A stretch of 64,000 bases of DNA from Dermacentor variabilis. Its lineage: Eukaryota; Arthropoda; Arachnida; Ixodida; Ixodidae. Under the pieces are notes generated by a model that did not search any database, had not been told where the DNA came from, and was given only the letters and a program-made list of their open reading frames with translations. Made by a program: the position numbers and the translations under genes. Of this stretch, positions 12,690 to 22,473 are shown one piece after another. The stretch is from positions 152,603,105 through 152,667,104 of the forward strand of contig NC_134572.1 in assembly GCF_050947875.1 (NCBI RefSeq), written 5' to 3'. Numbering within the stretch: position 1 is the stretch's first letter; every line of letters starts with the position of its first letter.

Positions 12690-13720
12690 ATGACGTCCAG
12701 GTATTACGGCAGTAGCGGGAAATGTGGCGAACGCGCCGGCACTTGATGCATATCGGCCGGTCATCGGACGTTGGCCAACCCTCTGCGTTGCGAAAAGGCC
12801 GACAGGGGTACTGGCCCCACGAAGAAGAGATCGTAGGAAAGTGTGGGTGTCCGCTCGGTTGACGAAATAGACAGACTGAATTCCAAGGTTCGCCAACCCG
12901 TCGCCCACAACAGACTGCACAAGGGAAATCGTCGGTCGAGAATAGTTCGAAGAGGTCTGGAAGAAAACCGGTGCTGCGGCTCCGATCTTTCGGCGAGCGA
13001 TACGGACGAGGCTCTCAGGCGTTGACGGCTGATGCTCAGAGTGAGTCCTCGCACGAAGACATAGCAGCCGTATTTCGAAGGCGCATCAACTGGTGTGTGC
13101 TGCGACGACCTTTTGCTTCTTCGAAGCGTCGACATTCAATAATGATGTCGGCTGTGGTGGAAAAAATCTTATGCACGAAAAAATTACAAGCGTCGTCTGC
13201 TATGCCTTTAAGTACGTGGTTCACTTTGTCTTCTTGTGAGATGCTCTCGTCAAGCTTGCGGCAAAGGGCGGGAACGACCTGGATGTATGTCACATGATTC
13301 GGTCGACCCCTCTACGCGGGATCCAAGATCCCCTTTGCGCAGCTCGCCGATGGTCAACAGGTTCCCCTTAGACATTTTGCTTACATTGATCCCAGCTTGT
13401 CAGTTCTTCCTTGTGGTTCCGAAACCAGGTACGGTAGCAAACCGGATCTTCCCCTCTGATTAACTTCCCTGTCTTTCCCCTTTCTCCTGCATCTCCCTGC
13501 GTAACCAGAGCCATGCCATTCTTTCCAGGTAAAAAATTATGTTAGCCAGCATAACAGTTTGGTGCCACCTCTTGTGGGCACTGACGCTCTCGTGCATGGA
13601 GCCGCTCATCGACTTCAAGATTGTCGGTTCCAGAAAAAGTTCCTGGGTTTCGGGACTGCGACGAGATGACTGTTGGCGTTGCAACCCTTCTAACAGCATA
13701 TGCGCTTATGGCACGTAGTC
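12690..13720 (-). pseudogene. gypsy gag with CCHC zinc knuckle (broken)
   Basis: Gag forms the capsid and nucleocapsid of the element. On the minus strand, SVSAHKRWHQTVMLANIIFYL (about 13.6 kb) and TYIQVVPALCRKLDESISQE followed by IIECRRFEEAKGRR (13.1-13.3 kb) match the usual layout of arthropod gypsy gag. A zinc knuckle reading CIKCRRVRHISRYC lies near 12.70-12.75 kb. At least two frame changes and several stops separate these blocks, so no full gag could be made. Confidence 0.75.
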
Positions 13721-13725
13721 AGAAG

Positions 13726-14920
13726 ATTGGTGCTGCGTTAAAGCAGTGTTTTGGACAGCGATCAGCGGGGAAGTCACATTTCACTTCAAGAGAAAATTGT
13801 TTTGAAACCTCCCGGCAGAGGGAAAATTAGGGCAATTTCTTTGTACCTTCACTTCATGCAGAATTGTGTAGACTAGTGTAGTGCCGGGCAGAGGTTATGA
13901 CGACGTGTGCTGCACTTGGCTCGCTGGGCTGTAGCGAATCACAACAGACTGGGTGTCGTCTTCTGCATCAGCAGACGAAAAGCACTTGACTTCACACTTA
14001 CCGGTGGCATATTTCAGTTTTAGATGTGGTAACACCCAAGGGAGCATCGCATCGAGCCTTACTCGCAGCGGCTTGCCATCGCCTCTTGCAGAAGCAGGGA
14101 TCACCATCACACACGCTAGTATCGCGGGCGGACGACGCCACGGACGAGCGTAGCACTACCGACCTCGCGCTACCCTGAAACTAAACTGGAGTGTACGATT
14201 TTTCTTTCGTCGAGAAATCTAGACAAACTGCAGCTAAATCATGCCCATCGGCATGTTTTGTGGATAGCAACTCGGCTAGCAGGCATTGATCTATGAAAGG
14301 TGCAGTAAATGCCCTTGTGATTGTTTGCACTACTGTGTTGTCGTTCCTTTGTCCCAAGAGCACGGGTGTGAGACAACCCCACAAACTAAACTCGAGTGTA
14401 CCATTTTTCTTTCGTCAACAAATCTTGACAAACTGCAGCTAAATACCCGAAGAATGGGCAGTGCACGAAGACAGCGCGGAGCTTGAAACAGCCTGCACCA
14501 TCCATGAGTAAGATAATTTTACACTTTTGGAAGACTAGCACACCTACCCCTGTGACACAGGGTCACGCAAGCACTTCGCTACCGTCTTTGCAGTCAATAT
14601 TTACTATCGGCGCTATCTCACTAATATTATTTGACGTCCACTGTCTGCGTTCATCGAAACTGCAGTGTAGAAAGTAGTTTTCATGCTACACTTCAGCTAT
14701 AAAAAATGATAACGTGTCGGTAGGCGGAGGTACACTTTTCTGCGCCAAGAAAAAAAAATGGCGACTTCCTATACTAACGACACTCGTGTAGCCAGTGTAG
14801 ATAAAAAAAATTGCCCTATTGACCAAACTAAAACCGCCAGGCGATTTATTAAAGCTGTCGTTGGAACTGTAATCGCAGAGCAAGTGTGATTTACCCTGCA
14901 CGCAGTAGCGTCTTGAGAGG
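13726..14920. other. Upstream of gypsy gag, no gene; contains a 62-bp direct repeat
   Basis: This may hold the leader or 5' LTR of the minus-strand gypsy, but no LTR copy was found on the other side. It contains a direct repeat, 14178-14239 and 14383-14444 (aaactaaact to gctaaat), spaced 205 bp apart with few differences. The frame at 13895-14110 on the minus strand is open but matches nothing I know. Confidence 0.5.
14178..14444. repeat. 62-bp direct repeat pair
   Basis: The two copies are 14178-14239 and 14383-14444. Both contain gtgta[cg]?atttttctttcgtc and gacaaactgcagctaaat. Differences are single bases, so the duplication is more recent than the decay of the neighbouring gypsy. Confidence 0.7.
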
Positions 14921-14924
14921 CAGC

Positions 14925-15250
14925 AGGGAGCGAGAGCGAGTGTATATGCGTTTGCACGTCTTGAGTGTGCATACGCATGTACTTGAGATTTTGTGTTTGC
15001 GCGTGCTTGTGTCTCCGTATTTGAATCTGAGTGCGCACGAGTGTGTGTACGCGTCTGCGAGCACACGCGTGTTTGTGTATGCGTGCATTTCAGTGTGCGT
15101 GCGTGCGCGCATTCTGCTTTGTGTGTACATGCGTGGAAGAGTGTAAATGCGCGTGGAGGCGATGATGCCAGTTATCTGTGCGTCTGTATGTTTGGGAGGG
15201 AAAGAGAGTGGTGAATGTCTGTCTGCGTGTATCAGTGTGTGTGAGAAGCG
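14925..15250. repeat. Degenerate TG/CG-rich simple repeat
   Basis: The plus strand is a long run of alternating purine-pyrimidine steps (gtgtatatgcgtttgcac, gtgcgtgcgtgcgcgc). Open frames here are by-products of this composition. Such tracts can adopt Z-DNA. Confidence 0.8.
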
Positions 15251-15294
15251 AGCATTTCCTTACTTGCACCTATTCTCAGATGCAAATGAGTAAT

Positions 15295-15525
15295 TGGCTC
15301 CAAAAATATGGGGTTTTTACGTGTTAAAATCACAATCTGATTATGAGGCACGCCGTAGTGGAGGACTCCGGCATAATTTCGACCACCTGGGGCTCTCTAA
15401 CTTGCACCGAAATCTAAGTACACGGGTGTTTTCGCATTCATCCCCCATCGATATGCGGCCGCCGTGGCCGGGATTTGATCCCGCGACCTCGTGCTTAGCA
15501 GCCCAACACCACAGGCTCTAAGTAA
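15295..15525 (-). repeat. Ruka-type SINE
   Basis: Almost full-length copy on the minus strand. The 3' end is at about 15295 (tatggggtttttacgtg). The body has gattatgaggcacgccgtag and taagtacacgggtgttttcg. The tRNA-like head ends near 15525 with a box B equivalent in ggatttgatcccgcgacc. The box A region (taagtaagcacggcg) has diverged. No clear target duplication was seen. Confidence 0.85.
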
Positions 15526-15568
15526 GCACGGCGCGGATATAGAGTTTCCTTGAATATTATTTATTTAT

Positions 15569-15597
15569 ATTCGTTCTTATTTATATTAAGAACGAAT
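15569..15597. other. Short perfect hairpin
   Basis: attcgttctt and aagaacgaat are perfect inverted partners with a 9-base AT loop. It stands alone with no gene end next to it, so a terminator role is not implied. Confidence 0.6.
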
Positions 15598-15859
15598 GAC
15601 AGTGCCTTTATAACATTATCGCTTTCTGATAGCGAAACCGACGCATAAAGGACAATAATATTAGTAGCTACTTCATTCTGTGAAGATAGATGACCAGCTA
15701 AGCTGTAGGCCATCACACAGGATTAGACAAGGGGACATGTATTTATTTTCATCATTTGGAAATGGTAGTGACGATAGCCTAGTGCTTACTGTGATATATA
15801 CGGGTTGGTCCAGTTGCAACCTTAGACAGAATCTGGGACAAAGTTGAATCTGTACACGA

Positions 15860-16260
15860 ACGTTGTTAGCTAATTGAGTCACTTGGATTGGTATAGCACT
15901 TCAAAAAAAATCTTTTTGCACAAACTCAGTGAACCATTTCGTTTTTGGTTTTCAAATGCCCACATTGAAGTCTCCAATCCTGATCACAAGGGTAGTGTCA
16001 TCGCGGCTAACCAATGCAAAGAGAGTGGCCATGAACTTCTCGATATCACACTTGTGTGTGCCTGAATTACGTATATAGACAGTGGATATCATAATTCCGT
16101 CTTTCGTTTGTACGGCACGGACAACCCCACAGTCGGTGCCCCTGTCCTCTTACGAGTCGAGGTTGTATGGCCGTACATACGTTTGCTCCTCTGCATATAT
16201 GGCAATGCCTTCTGCTCGCGAATCCATGTGCTCTTCACAAACGATTCCAGCATTGCCATC
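15860..16260 (-). pseudogene. Possible LINE endonuclease remnant
   Basis: Minus-strand translation in changing frames gives AGIVCEEHMDSRAEGIAIYA, VVRAVQTKDGIMISTVYIRN and a GDFNVG-like stretch near 15.97 kb. That order fits an EEP-type LINE endonuclease (apurinic-endonuclease fold). Several stops and frame changes intervene. No RT follows downstream, so the call rests on pattern only. Confidence 0.35.
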
Positions 16261-16279
16261 AACTTGAAACGATGCATCT

Positions 16280-16332
16280 TTATTTATTTATTTCTTCCTC
16301 TTTTTCTTCTTTTTCTTCTTCTTCTTCTTCTG

Positions 16333-16411
<79 letters not shown>
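16280..16411. repeat. TTTA/TTC/ATT microsatellite
   Basis: A short TTTA run grades into (TTC)n around 16300-16331 and then a nearly pure (ATT)n tract to 16411. Poly-Tyr, poly-Ile and poly-Asn frames here are artefacts. Confidence 0.95.
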
Positions 16412-16412
<1 letters not shown>

Positions 16413-16875
16413 TGGCGGTGCACTTGAAGCCTGCTTCATCTCCGCCGCATGACGGCCCGATACTCCACAGCCTACGGGATCGGCCCATATTTTTGCTCAC
16501 TGACATGACAAATGCATTTCGGGGCAGAGGTATACATCGTCGCTGTGAAAGCGCCTGCGCAGTCAGTGGGCGCGTTAGGTTAAGGCGCTCAAGCGCGCTC
16601 TAGCCACCAGAGTGCGCTATTTTAAGCTTAACGGCTAAAAAGCGACTTCCGGTGCGTGATTACGGAGCTCGCTCTACGCGCCCCAGCCTGGAAACGGAGC
16701 GCGAGCGCCTGCTACGGTTTTTCTGCTCTTCCCACTGATGCAAGCCCGTTCTCCTTGCCCACTCGTTCCTCCCACCGCCGCGCAGCCAGGCGTCTGAAGC
16801 TGCTCTCAGGCGAAATCAGGAACGTGTTGGCGCGCTTTGAGCTTGGCGGGAACGTTGAGCTTGCATCGCATACGT

Positions 16876-17127
16876 TTTCAATAGATGAAGCGCCGAAAGT
16901 GACGGCACACAGGAAGAAATACACACAGCACAAGGCGCTACTTGCAACTGTTTATTGAAATGACAGGTGGCTGATTATATAGCCATGAGGAGAGGGCAAT
17001 AAAAAAGAGGGACACTGAATATGTGAATGTGCACGTGCGAGAACACTGAAGATAAAGGGAATCACGCTTAATCTAAAACTTGTCTAAAAACATGCTTTCA
17101 TTCGTGTATATATTGAAAGACGGGATA
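16876..17127 (-). repeat. Inverted copy of the Penelope 3' end
   Basis: Reverse complement of 18057-18319. It contains the mirror of the last codons of the ORF (ctaaaacttgtctaaaaaca here against the ORF end at about 18100-18121) and of the UTR with tattgaaatgacaggtggct. The terminal 40 bases of the 3' copy are absent. It is oriented opposite to the ORF. Confidence 0.85.
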
Positions 17128-17135
17128 CTGACACT

Positions 17136-17405
17136 ATGTGCCTCGAATCCGCGCTGAAGAAAACGTGCTGTCATAAGGCACAAGCAACCTTTGACGACCA
17201 GATCTTGAAGTTGAGGAAGGCTGGCTTTCCTTGCTTGGTTTTAAGCGCAGTTTCGGAGGCGCTATTGAAAAAACTAAACAAAGAAAGAAAAAGAAGTGAA
17301 GAAGGTCAAACAGTCGAAAAGAAAGCTAAAGCGGTGGTGATACCATACTCTCATAAAGTGGCGCATAATCTGAAACACGTTGCCGTGAAATACAAAATTC
17401 CTACC
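17136..17405 (+). pseudogene. Penelope RT-to-endonuclease linker
   Basis: Residues FDDQILKLRKAGFPCLVLSA then VVIPYSHKVAHNLKHVAVKY are the conserved linker that joins RT to the GIY-YIG endonuclease in Penelope-like proteins. The frame is open but stops being Penelope at about 17405, where a LINE fragment begins. The sequence resumes at about 17676 as VVF and SAPRKLATLCRLIG, with one extra T in a T-run that shifts the frame. Confidence 0.8.
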
Positions 17406-17675
17406 CCCAACTGCCGGTGCTGTGGAATTCACCCGGCTACGCTTCCGCATATGCTATGGGAGTGCCCAGCACAGTACACCCAGACTAACACCACGACTCT
17501 CTCGTCGAGGTTGCATGAGGCTCTGCGGAGCTCCGCCCTCGACGACCAAACCTGGGCGACCCAGCACGCCCGCGAGGCGGCGGCGAGGCAAGCCCTCGAC
17601 GTCCCTTCGTGGGAGGCTTAGGGCCGGCCATCATAAAGTGCTGGTTCTACAATAAAAGTTTATTCCTCCTCCTGT
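17406..17675 (+). mobile_element. LINE 3' end inserted in the Penelope element
   Basis: The frame reads CRCCGIHPATLPHMLWECP followed by LHEALRSSALDDQTWATQHA, the C-terminal zinc-binding and tail region of a tick I/R1-like LINE ORF2. It ends at a stop at 17621, then a short UTR with an aataaaagtttattcctcc end. It is related to the fragment at 20.96-21.37 kb. Removing it rejoins the Penelope linker, so it is younger than the Penelope insertion. Confidence 0.75.
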
Positions 17676-17680
17676 AGTTT

Positions 17681-18121
17681 TTTTCCGCGCCGCGGAAGCT
17701 TGCTACTTTGTGCCGCCTGATTGGTCCGGATGACTCTAAAGAAATAGGGTGTTCTATTAAACATACGAACCCTTTTGTTAAGTGTGAAGAAGGGGTAGTA
17801 TACCACATACCACTGAAGTGTGGAAAAGAGTATATCGGCCAAACTGGCCGATGTATTAATGAACGCCTGTGGGAGCATAAGCTTTCATTGAAAAATGGAT
17901 ATGGTTCAAACTTGCCGCTTCATTGCAAGGCCTGCGTGAATGAGAATGAACAAGTATGTAAAGCAAGGCTTCATGATACTACAATCATGTATAAAAGTAA
18001 AGATCCTGTTGCGCGCGAATTGTTGGAGGCCAACGAGATTAAGAAAAGAGGGGACAACTGTGTCAGTACCCCGTCTTTGAATATATACACGAATGAAAGC
18101 ACGTTTTTAGACAAGTTTTAG
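17681..18121 (+). pseudogene. Penelope GIY-YIG endonuclease domain
   Basis: This domain nicks the target for Penelope-like retroelements. The frame from 17708 to the stop at 18121 has GVVYHIPLKCGKEYIGQTGR, matching the GIY-YIG core in its Penelope form (VVY-YIG), followed by CINERLWEH, in which Arg and His of the motif are present. A CCHH-like zinc region (C-x-K-H just upstream and HCKACVNE after) is also visible. The domain itself is unbroken. It lacks an intact upstream RT, so it cannot act as an element protein. Confidence 0.85.
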
Positions 18122-18359
18122 ATTAAGCGTGATTCCCTTTAACTTCAGTGTTCTCGCACGTGCGCATTCACATATTCAGTGTCCCTCTTTTTTGTTGCCC
18201 TCTCCTCATGGCTATATAATCAGCCACCTGTCATTTCAATAAACAGTTGCAAGTAGCGCCTTGTCCTGGTGTGTATTTCTTCCTGTGTGCCGTCACTTCT
18301 GGCGCTTCATCTATTGAAAGCTATGCACCAACTAGCCCCACAACGTGTTTTACTGTAGT
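18057..18359 (+). repeat. Penelope 3' terminal region
   Basis: End of the ORF plus a UTR with tcatttcaataaacagttgc (polyadenylation-like AATAAA). It is the direct partner of the inverted 5' copy. It ends immediately before the 11-bp target duplication. Confidence 0.8.
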
Positions 18360-18669
18360 ATCGCATACGTAAGCGGCTGCTGCTACCTCCGTCCCCGCGC
18401 GTCAAGTTCTACCTCTTCATCGTCTAACAAGAACTGCAGGAGTACGGTCGGCGGGGCCATTTTCGAAAAGCGCGCGAAGTGCCATAGAGGATGCGGAAGC
18501 AACATAACATTCGCCAGACGGCGCGTTCGTGCACCCGAAAACAGTAGGCGAAAATGACCGTTAAGCTCCGAAGGCATCGCCGTTAAGTTAAGCTCCGAAG
18601 GCATCGCACTCTAGCGCACTCGAGCATGCTCCTTTGGAGTTCGGAGCGCGATAACTTAACGCACCCAGT

Positions 18670-19908
18670 ATTGCCGCCCTGTATATTGTCTCGATGGCAC
18701 CATCACGATCGGCACGGTCGCGCGAAGAGCTGCTAGCTGTTCGCGTTCGTTATCTTCCTTGCCTTGGCGGCAGCAGATTCCTTTGCCGGCGATGACGCAC
18801 TTAATCTGCACCACCATTTCCTCGTGCAACCCTTATGCGACCAAGCGAGCTTTCGGCGGCACACGTTCGCTGCTGTGTTGACATTAAAACTTTAAACTGC
18901 TGACTTTAAAAACAAACAGAAATGCGTATCGAAAACGGACTAGCTAGCCGCAAGAAACATGCTCACGCAGCGACGCCATTGATGACAATATTACGAAAGG
19001 CTGGGCTCGGTCAGGTCGCTCTTAAAGACGTTCTTTTTCAGCGTCAGTTATGCTTTCGAAGAGTTTACCTGCAAAACATTTGTGGAAAACCAAAGCATGT
19101 TTAATATTTATTCGCCCAGCTAGATAATCTCGAGAACTGGCTCGAAACAACGTTGATTGTCTAGCCTCCGTAGATCTAACGACGCGCGTTGGCCTAGAAA
19201 TGACAGGATGGTTGCTAATGCATTTTGATGACTTGGATATGTTTGTCAGGAGACCCACGACAGCACCCTGTCTTCTAACGTCGTATTATGCTGCCGTTCC
19301 CGTACAGTAAACTCAGTTCTGAAGGGACGCGCACCGTAACATGCGGTAGTGCGGCTTACGTTAAACATATGTAACGTATCTCTCCTACCTATGTAAGCCG
19401 AGATAGGCTATTTCAAACTGCCTGTGTAGAATGGCATTTCGCTGAACCCATATTGTTAGTATTTCCACAATCGCAAGAGTCGAAAGTATCACTTGTTCTC
19501 TAAGTTGTAAGTTGCCACGACAACGGAGTGCAGCGCCTGCCGCTAAGAAATACGAAACGAGGTACGGCCGATGACGAAATAATTGCCAAGAATATTATTC
19601 AGTAAGCGTTTATTGCCATGAACTGCAGTCGACTGCAATCGTTCGCTCGCCACATGACACATCTACACTGGAATTTAACTGATTTCGCCAACGCCCTCTA
19701 GTATTCTTTAGACCCTTATTTGGGACTTCGCTGGCCACCAGGACTCTTCTCTTTTTTTTTCTCTTGATGTTCCTCGCCCCTTTCGCAATGGGCTAAGACA
19801 TGCTTCTCTCGGTGCTCGGTGCTCCATTTTCTTTATAAATTCATTCATTCATTGCTGCCGGAAATAACGCCTCTTCATCTCCGTAATCACCCTCTCTCTC
19901 ATGTGGAA
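18670..19908. other. No gene recognised
   Basis: Moderately GC-rich near 18.7-18.85 kb, then AT-rich. Frames are short and featureless. A short (ATTC)n run sits near 19835-19850. No TIR or target duplication was noticed. Confidence 0.6.
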
Positions 19909-19910
19909 TC

Positions 19911-20868
19911 TGTGTATATTTGTGGCAACACAGCGACAAACCTAGGCCTTAAGTTAACACAGAGAAATGGGAAATTATGATCTTTATTGAAAAGGCGAAT
20001 AATTACATGGTGTCAATTCAGCAGTAAGTCATTATCATAGTCAAACAAGGTAAATATACTATGCGTATATACAGGGTGCCCCACGTAACTTGAGGCAAAC
20101 ATTAAAAATATATAAGCGCAACGTAGCTGGACAGAACGAAGGTAGTGGTTGCCGTCGCTTGCAGATACTTGGGTATTATTTCCTTACACCTAATCAGATC
20201 ATTAGTCTTATTTATCAACTTCTCAAATATTATAATTATAAGAAAATTGTCAATGAGTAAATCATAGAGCAAGATGAAAAACTCCCGATACACCTTTCTG
20301 TTGCTCGGCTACATAAAAGTGTTTTTCGGAAAGTGAAACAAGCCCACGAATACACGTAAAGTGCCTCGAGCGGCCAGTCGCGCGAAAATTTTGAGTGTAT
20401 TTGTGGGCTTCTTTCACGCTCGCAAAAACACTTTTATGTGCCAAGGGAAAGCTGTATCGGGAGTTTTCATGTTGTTCTACAATTTTCTCATTGACACGCT
20501 TCACTCAATTTTTTCACCTGATTATAATATTTAGGAAGCTCAATATTTAATTAAGGATAATGATCTAATTAGGCCAAATGAAAAAAAAATAGTCTAAGTA
20601 TCTCCGAGTGATGGCAAACAACATTACATTGGTTCTGTCCAGCTACGTTGCATTTGCATATTTTTGATGTTTGGTTCAACTTACGTGGGACACCCTGAAT
20701 ATACGCATAGGCATTTACGTTGTTTGACTATGGGTATGACTTGCTGTCGCCTTGACACCATGGCATTATTCTTTTTTTTCATTAAAGGTCCCAATTCCCG
20801 ATTTCTCTGTGCTAAACTTAAGGCCTAGGATTGTCGCTGCGTTGCCACAAATATTTGCATGTGTCTAA
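19911..20868. repeat. Nearly continuous palindrome (foldback)
   Basis: The left arm 19911-20356 pairs with 20396-20868 around a spacer of about 40 bases. Outer matches: ttgtggcaacacagcgacaa against its mirror near 20860. Inner matches: acataaaagtgtttttcg against its mirror near 20430. Identity looks about 80-85% by eye. The palindrome extends about 160 bp beyond the CAGGGTG-type transposon ends inside it, so the flanks were duplicated too. Confidence 0.85.
20072..20697. mobile_element. CAGGGTG-ended MITE within the palindrome
   Basis: The ends read cagggtgccccacgtaactt and its mirror aagttacgtgggacaccctg-like. This is the CAGGGTG-type TIR of Tc1/mariner-related MITEs. TA precedes the left end and AA follows the right end, so the TA duplication is imperfect. 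It carries no transposase. Confidence 0.65.
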
Positions 20869-20954
20869 ATCACATGCATTGTCCGTTAGTGGCATAATAT
20901 CTTCATACATCAGTCTAGGCACCTTCTGTTGCGAGATTTTTCAATTACTCATGC

Positions 20955-21375
20955 AAGACAAATCAGACCCTAATTCACTGTTTTCCAGTTGCAACTCGAC
21001 AGGTCTCAAGAAACAGATTGGAGAAGGTTGCAAACCAGAACGTTCCGAAACCCAGTACACTTAAACAGAGTAAATTCAAGACAATACCCAGACGCGAGCT
21101 GCAAGCTCTGCAAGCACGGACACGCAGACATGGCACACATCTTATGGAAGCGCACAGAAATCAGATCAATATATGTAGAGGACGACATAGAACCGGACCT
21201 TCTCGAGGAGCGATGGCTAAGCGCTCTGACTGGCTCGGAACTACACGACCAACTATGGGCTACCCAGCGGGCCCGGGCAGCGGTGGAAAGGCTATGCCTC
21301 ACCGCACATAATGTTCGGGTGGCCTGAGCCCGGGCTGGCAACCTCGCAGGTCGTCTGCTCATTAAAGTTTTTTCC
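20955..21375 (+). mobile_element. LINE ORF2 C-terminal fragment
   Basis: Residues ETDWRRLQTRTFRNPVHLNR, CKLCKHGHADMAHILWK and ERWLSALTGSELHDQLWATQ are the zinc-binding tail of an I/R1-like LINE ORF2. The stop is at 21327, followed by a short UTR that ends attaaagttttttccg. It belongs to the same broad family as 17406-17675. Everything upstream of the tail is missing, as in a 5'-truncated insertion. Confidence 0.75.
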
Positions 21376-21387
21376 GTCCATGCGGTC

Positions 21388-22398
21388 ATGCTGCACTGCG
21401 ACGTCTCAGGTCATCCGCATCGCACTGAAGTCTTTCGAAAGCCCCGGCAAGACGCCGGCGTCATCAAGGACGTTGCTGCGATAGGCGCCTACCAGATTTC
21501 CCACGTCTGGCTCGTTAACCTATGGACGGATGAAGCTAAAAAGAAGCTTATAGAAGATGAACGCTTGGTCGTCAAGGACAGTCTTTGCATCGTCATCGAT
21601 CTCAAAAGGCAAGCGGTGCGTCTCAAGTTGCATTGGGTGGCTTTGGACGCCCAGAACGATAACGTTCGGAGGGCATTAAGTGAATGTTCTGAAGTGAAGG
21701 AAGTGACCAACGATAGGTGGAAAGCGGAGGGTTTCGAATATGGTGATTCTCTAACAAAGTTTGTGCGACCGTTTTTGAACGGGGGTACCGCGCTAGACCA
21801 CATACCCCACCAAATGCGTCTTGGTAGCGGTGCAGTGCTCATTGTGGCGCCAGGTCGAGGTCCTCTGTGCCTTCGTTGCAAGAGGACGTGTAATATACGT
21901 CGAGATTGTAGGGTTCCGAAGTGCGCCGAATGTCACGCGTTTGGCCACGGACAGGAGGCATGTACTCGCAGCTACGCCAAAGCTGTTGGCAGATCTACAG
22001 TTGTAGAGCAAAGTTAGCTAGTCATGGATGAGGAAGAGGCAGAGCAAGCTGCAGCATCCACTACAGCTGACAAGAGCGGAACCGATCAGGGGGCAGACAA
22101 GGAAGGCAGCGCCTCCGGGCTGCGAGCGTCGGCCATGATCGGGCCCAACGCTGGTGAGCACCAAGAGACCGCTACAGTGAACGCGGTCGGCGTTGGTCCG
22201 ATGGTTCCGGATAAAGAACCAACGCTGGTCGTGTCCACGGACACGACCAGCGTCTCTGAGACGCAGCAGGTAGCAAGCACAAAGCCAGTGGTCGACGAAA
22301 GTGCTGTGGTAACAATGGACGCAGAGTCAACTCCGGCAAAGCGTCGCCATGACGGCGTGGTGGCGGTGTCACATGGAGCAGCGTCTGAGACAGGTTGA
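21388..22398 (+). pseudogene. LINE ORF1 with two CCHC knuckles
   Basis: ORF1 proteins of such LINEs bind the element RNA. The frame 21388-22017 ends in a zinc-knuckle pair: CLRCKRTCNIRRDC, where the usual GH is CN so the knuckle lacks its His, and CAECHAFGHGQEAC, which is canonical. A stop at 22017 separates a downstream tail (22024-22398) of low-complexity acidic and Ala/Thr residues. The N-terminus is absent. A translation start cannot be set, since the frame begins at a truncation. Confidence 0.7.
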
Positions 22399-22473
22399 AG
22401 CATCGCTGGATGTGAATGGGGTGAAAAAGAAACCACGCAGCGCCTTTCGGCCGCGCGCGTCCTCTCTTTCAAG

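Larger units (their letters stand above)
9060..13725 (-). mobile_element. Degenerate Ty3/gypsy retrotransposon, usual domain order
   Basis: Read on the minus strand, the element gives gag, zinc knuckle, protease, RT, RNase H and integrase in the ordinary gypsy order. Frameshifts and stops occur throughout. LTRs could not be delimited: the region beyond gag (13.73-14.76 kb) and beyond integrase (8.9-9.06 kb) show no obvious copy of each other. The integrase half is duplicated in inverted orientation at 808-1885. Confidence 0.8.
16876..18359 (+). mobile_element. Penelope-like retroelement (5'-truncated) with inverted terminal repeats
   Basis: It is bounded by the 11-bp target duplication ATCGCATACGT at 16865-16875 and 18360-18370. 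The 3' end sequence (18057-18319) occurs again at the 5' end in inverted orientation (16876-17127), an arrangement known for Penelope elements. Between them lie the RT-EN linker and a GIY-YIG endonuclease. The RT itself is missing. A LINE 3' end has inserted into the linker. Confidence 0.85.
16568..18666. mobile_element. Small TIR DNA transposon split by a Penelope-like element
   Basis: The left end reads gggcgcgttaggttaaggcg. The right end, reverse-complemented, reads gggtgcgttaagttatcgcg, which gives an imperfect TIR. AGT at 16565-16567 and 18667-18669 is a 3-bp target duplication, as in PIF/Harbinger-type elements. Without the inserted Penelope the element is only about 600 bp. On the minus strand near 18.43 kb an acidic stretch (LLQFLLDDEEVELDARGRR) resembles the N-terminal region of tick Harbinger proteins, but no transposase core is present. 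I read it as non-autonomous. Confidence 0.6.

Noticed and set aside
14686..15214. Open frames on both strands in the GT-rich tract
   Set aside because: Low-complexity composition gives few stops; no homology or motif is present.
16108..16506. Open frames with poly-Ile, poly-Tyr or poly-Asn
   Set aside because: They are translations of the TTC and ATT microsatellites.
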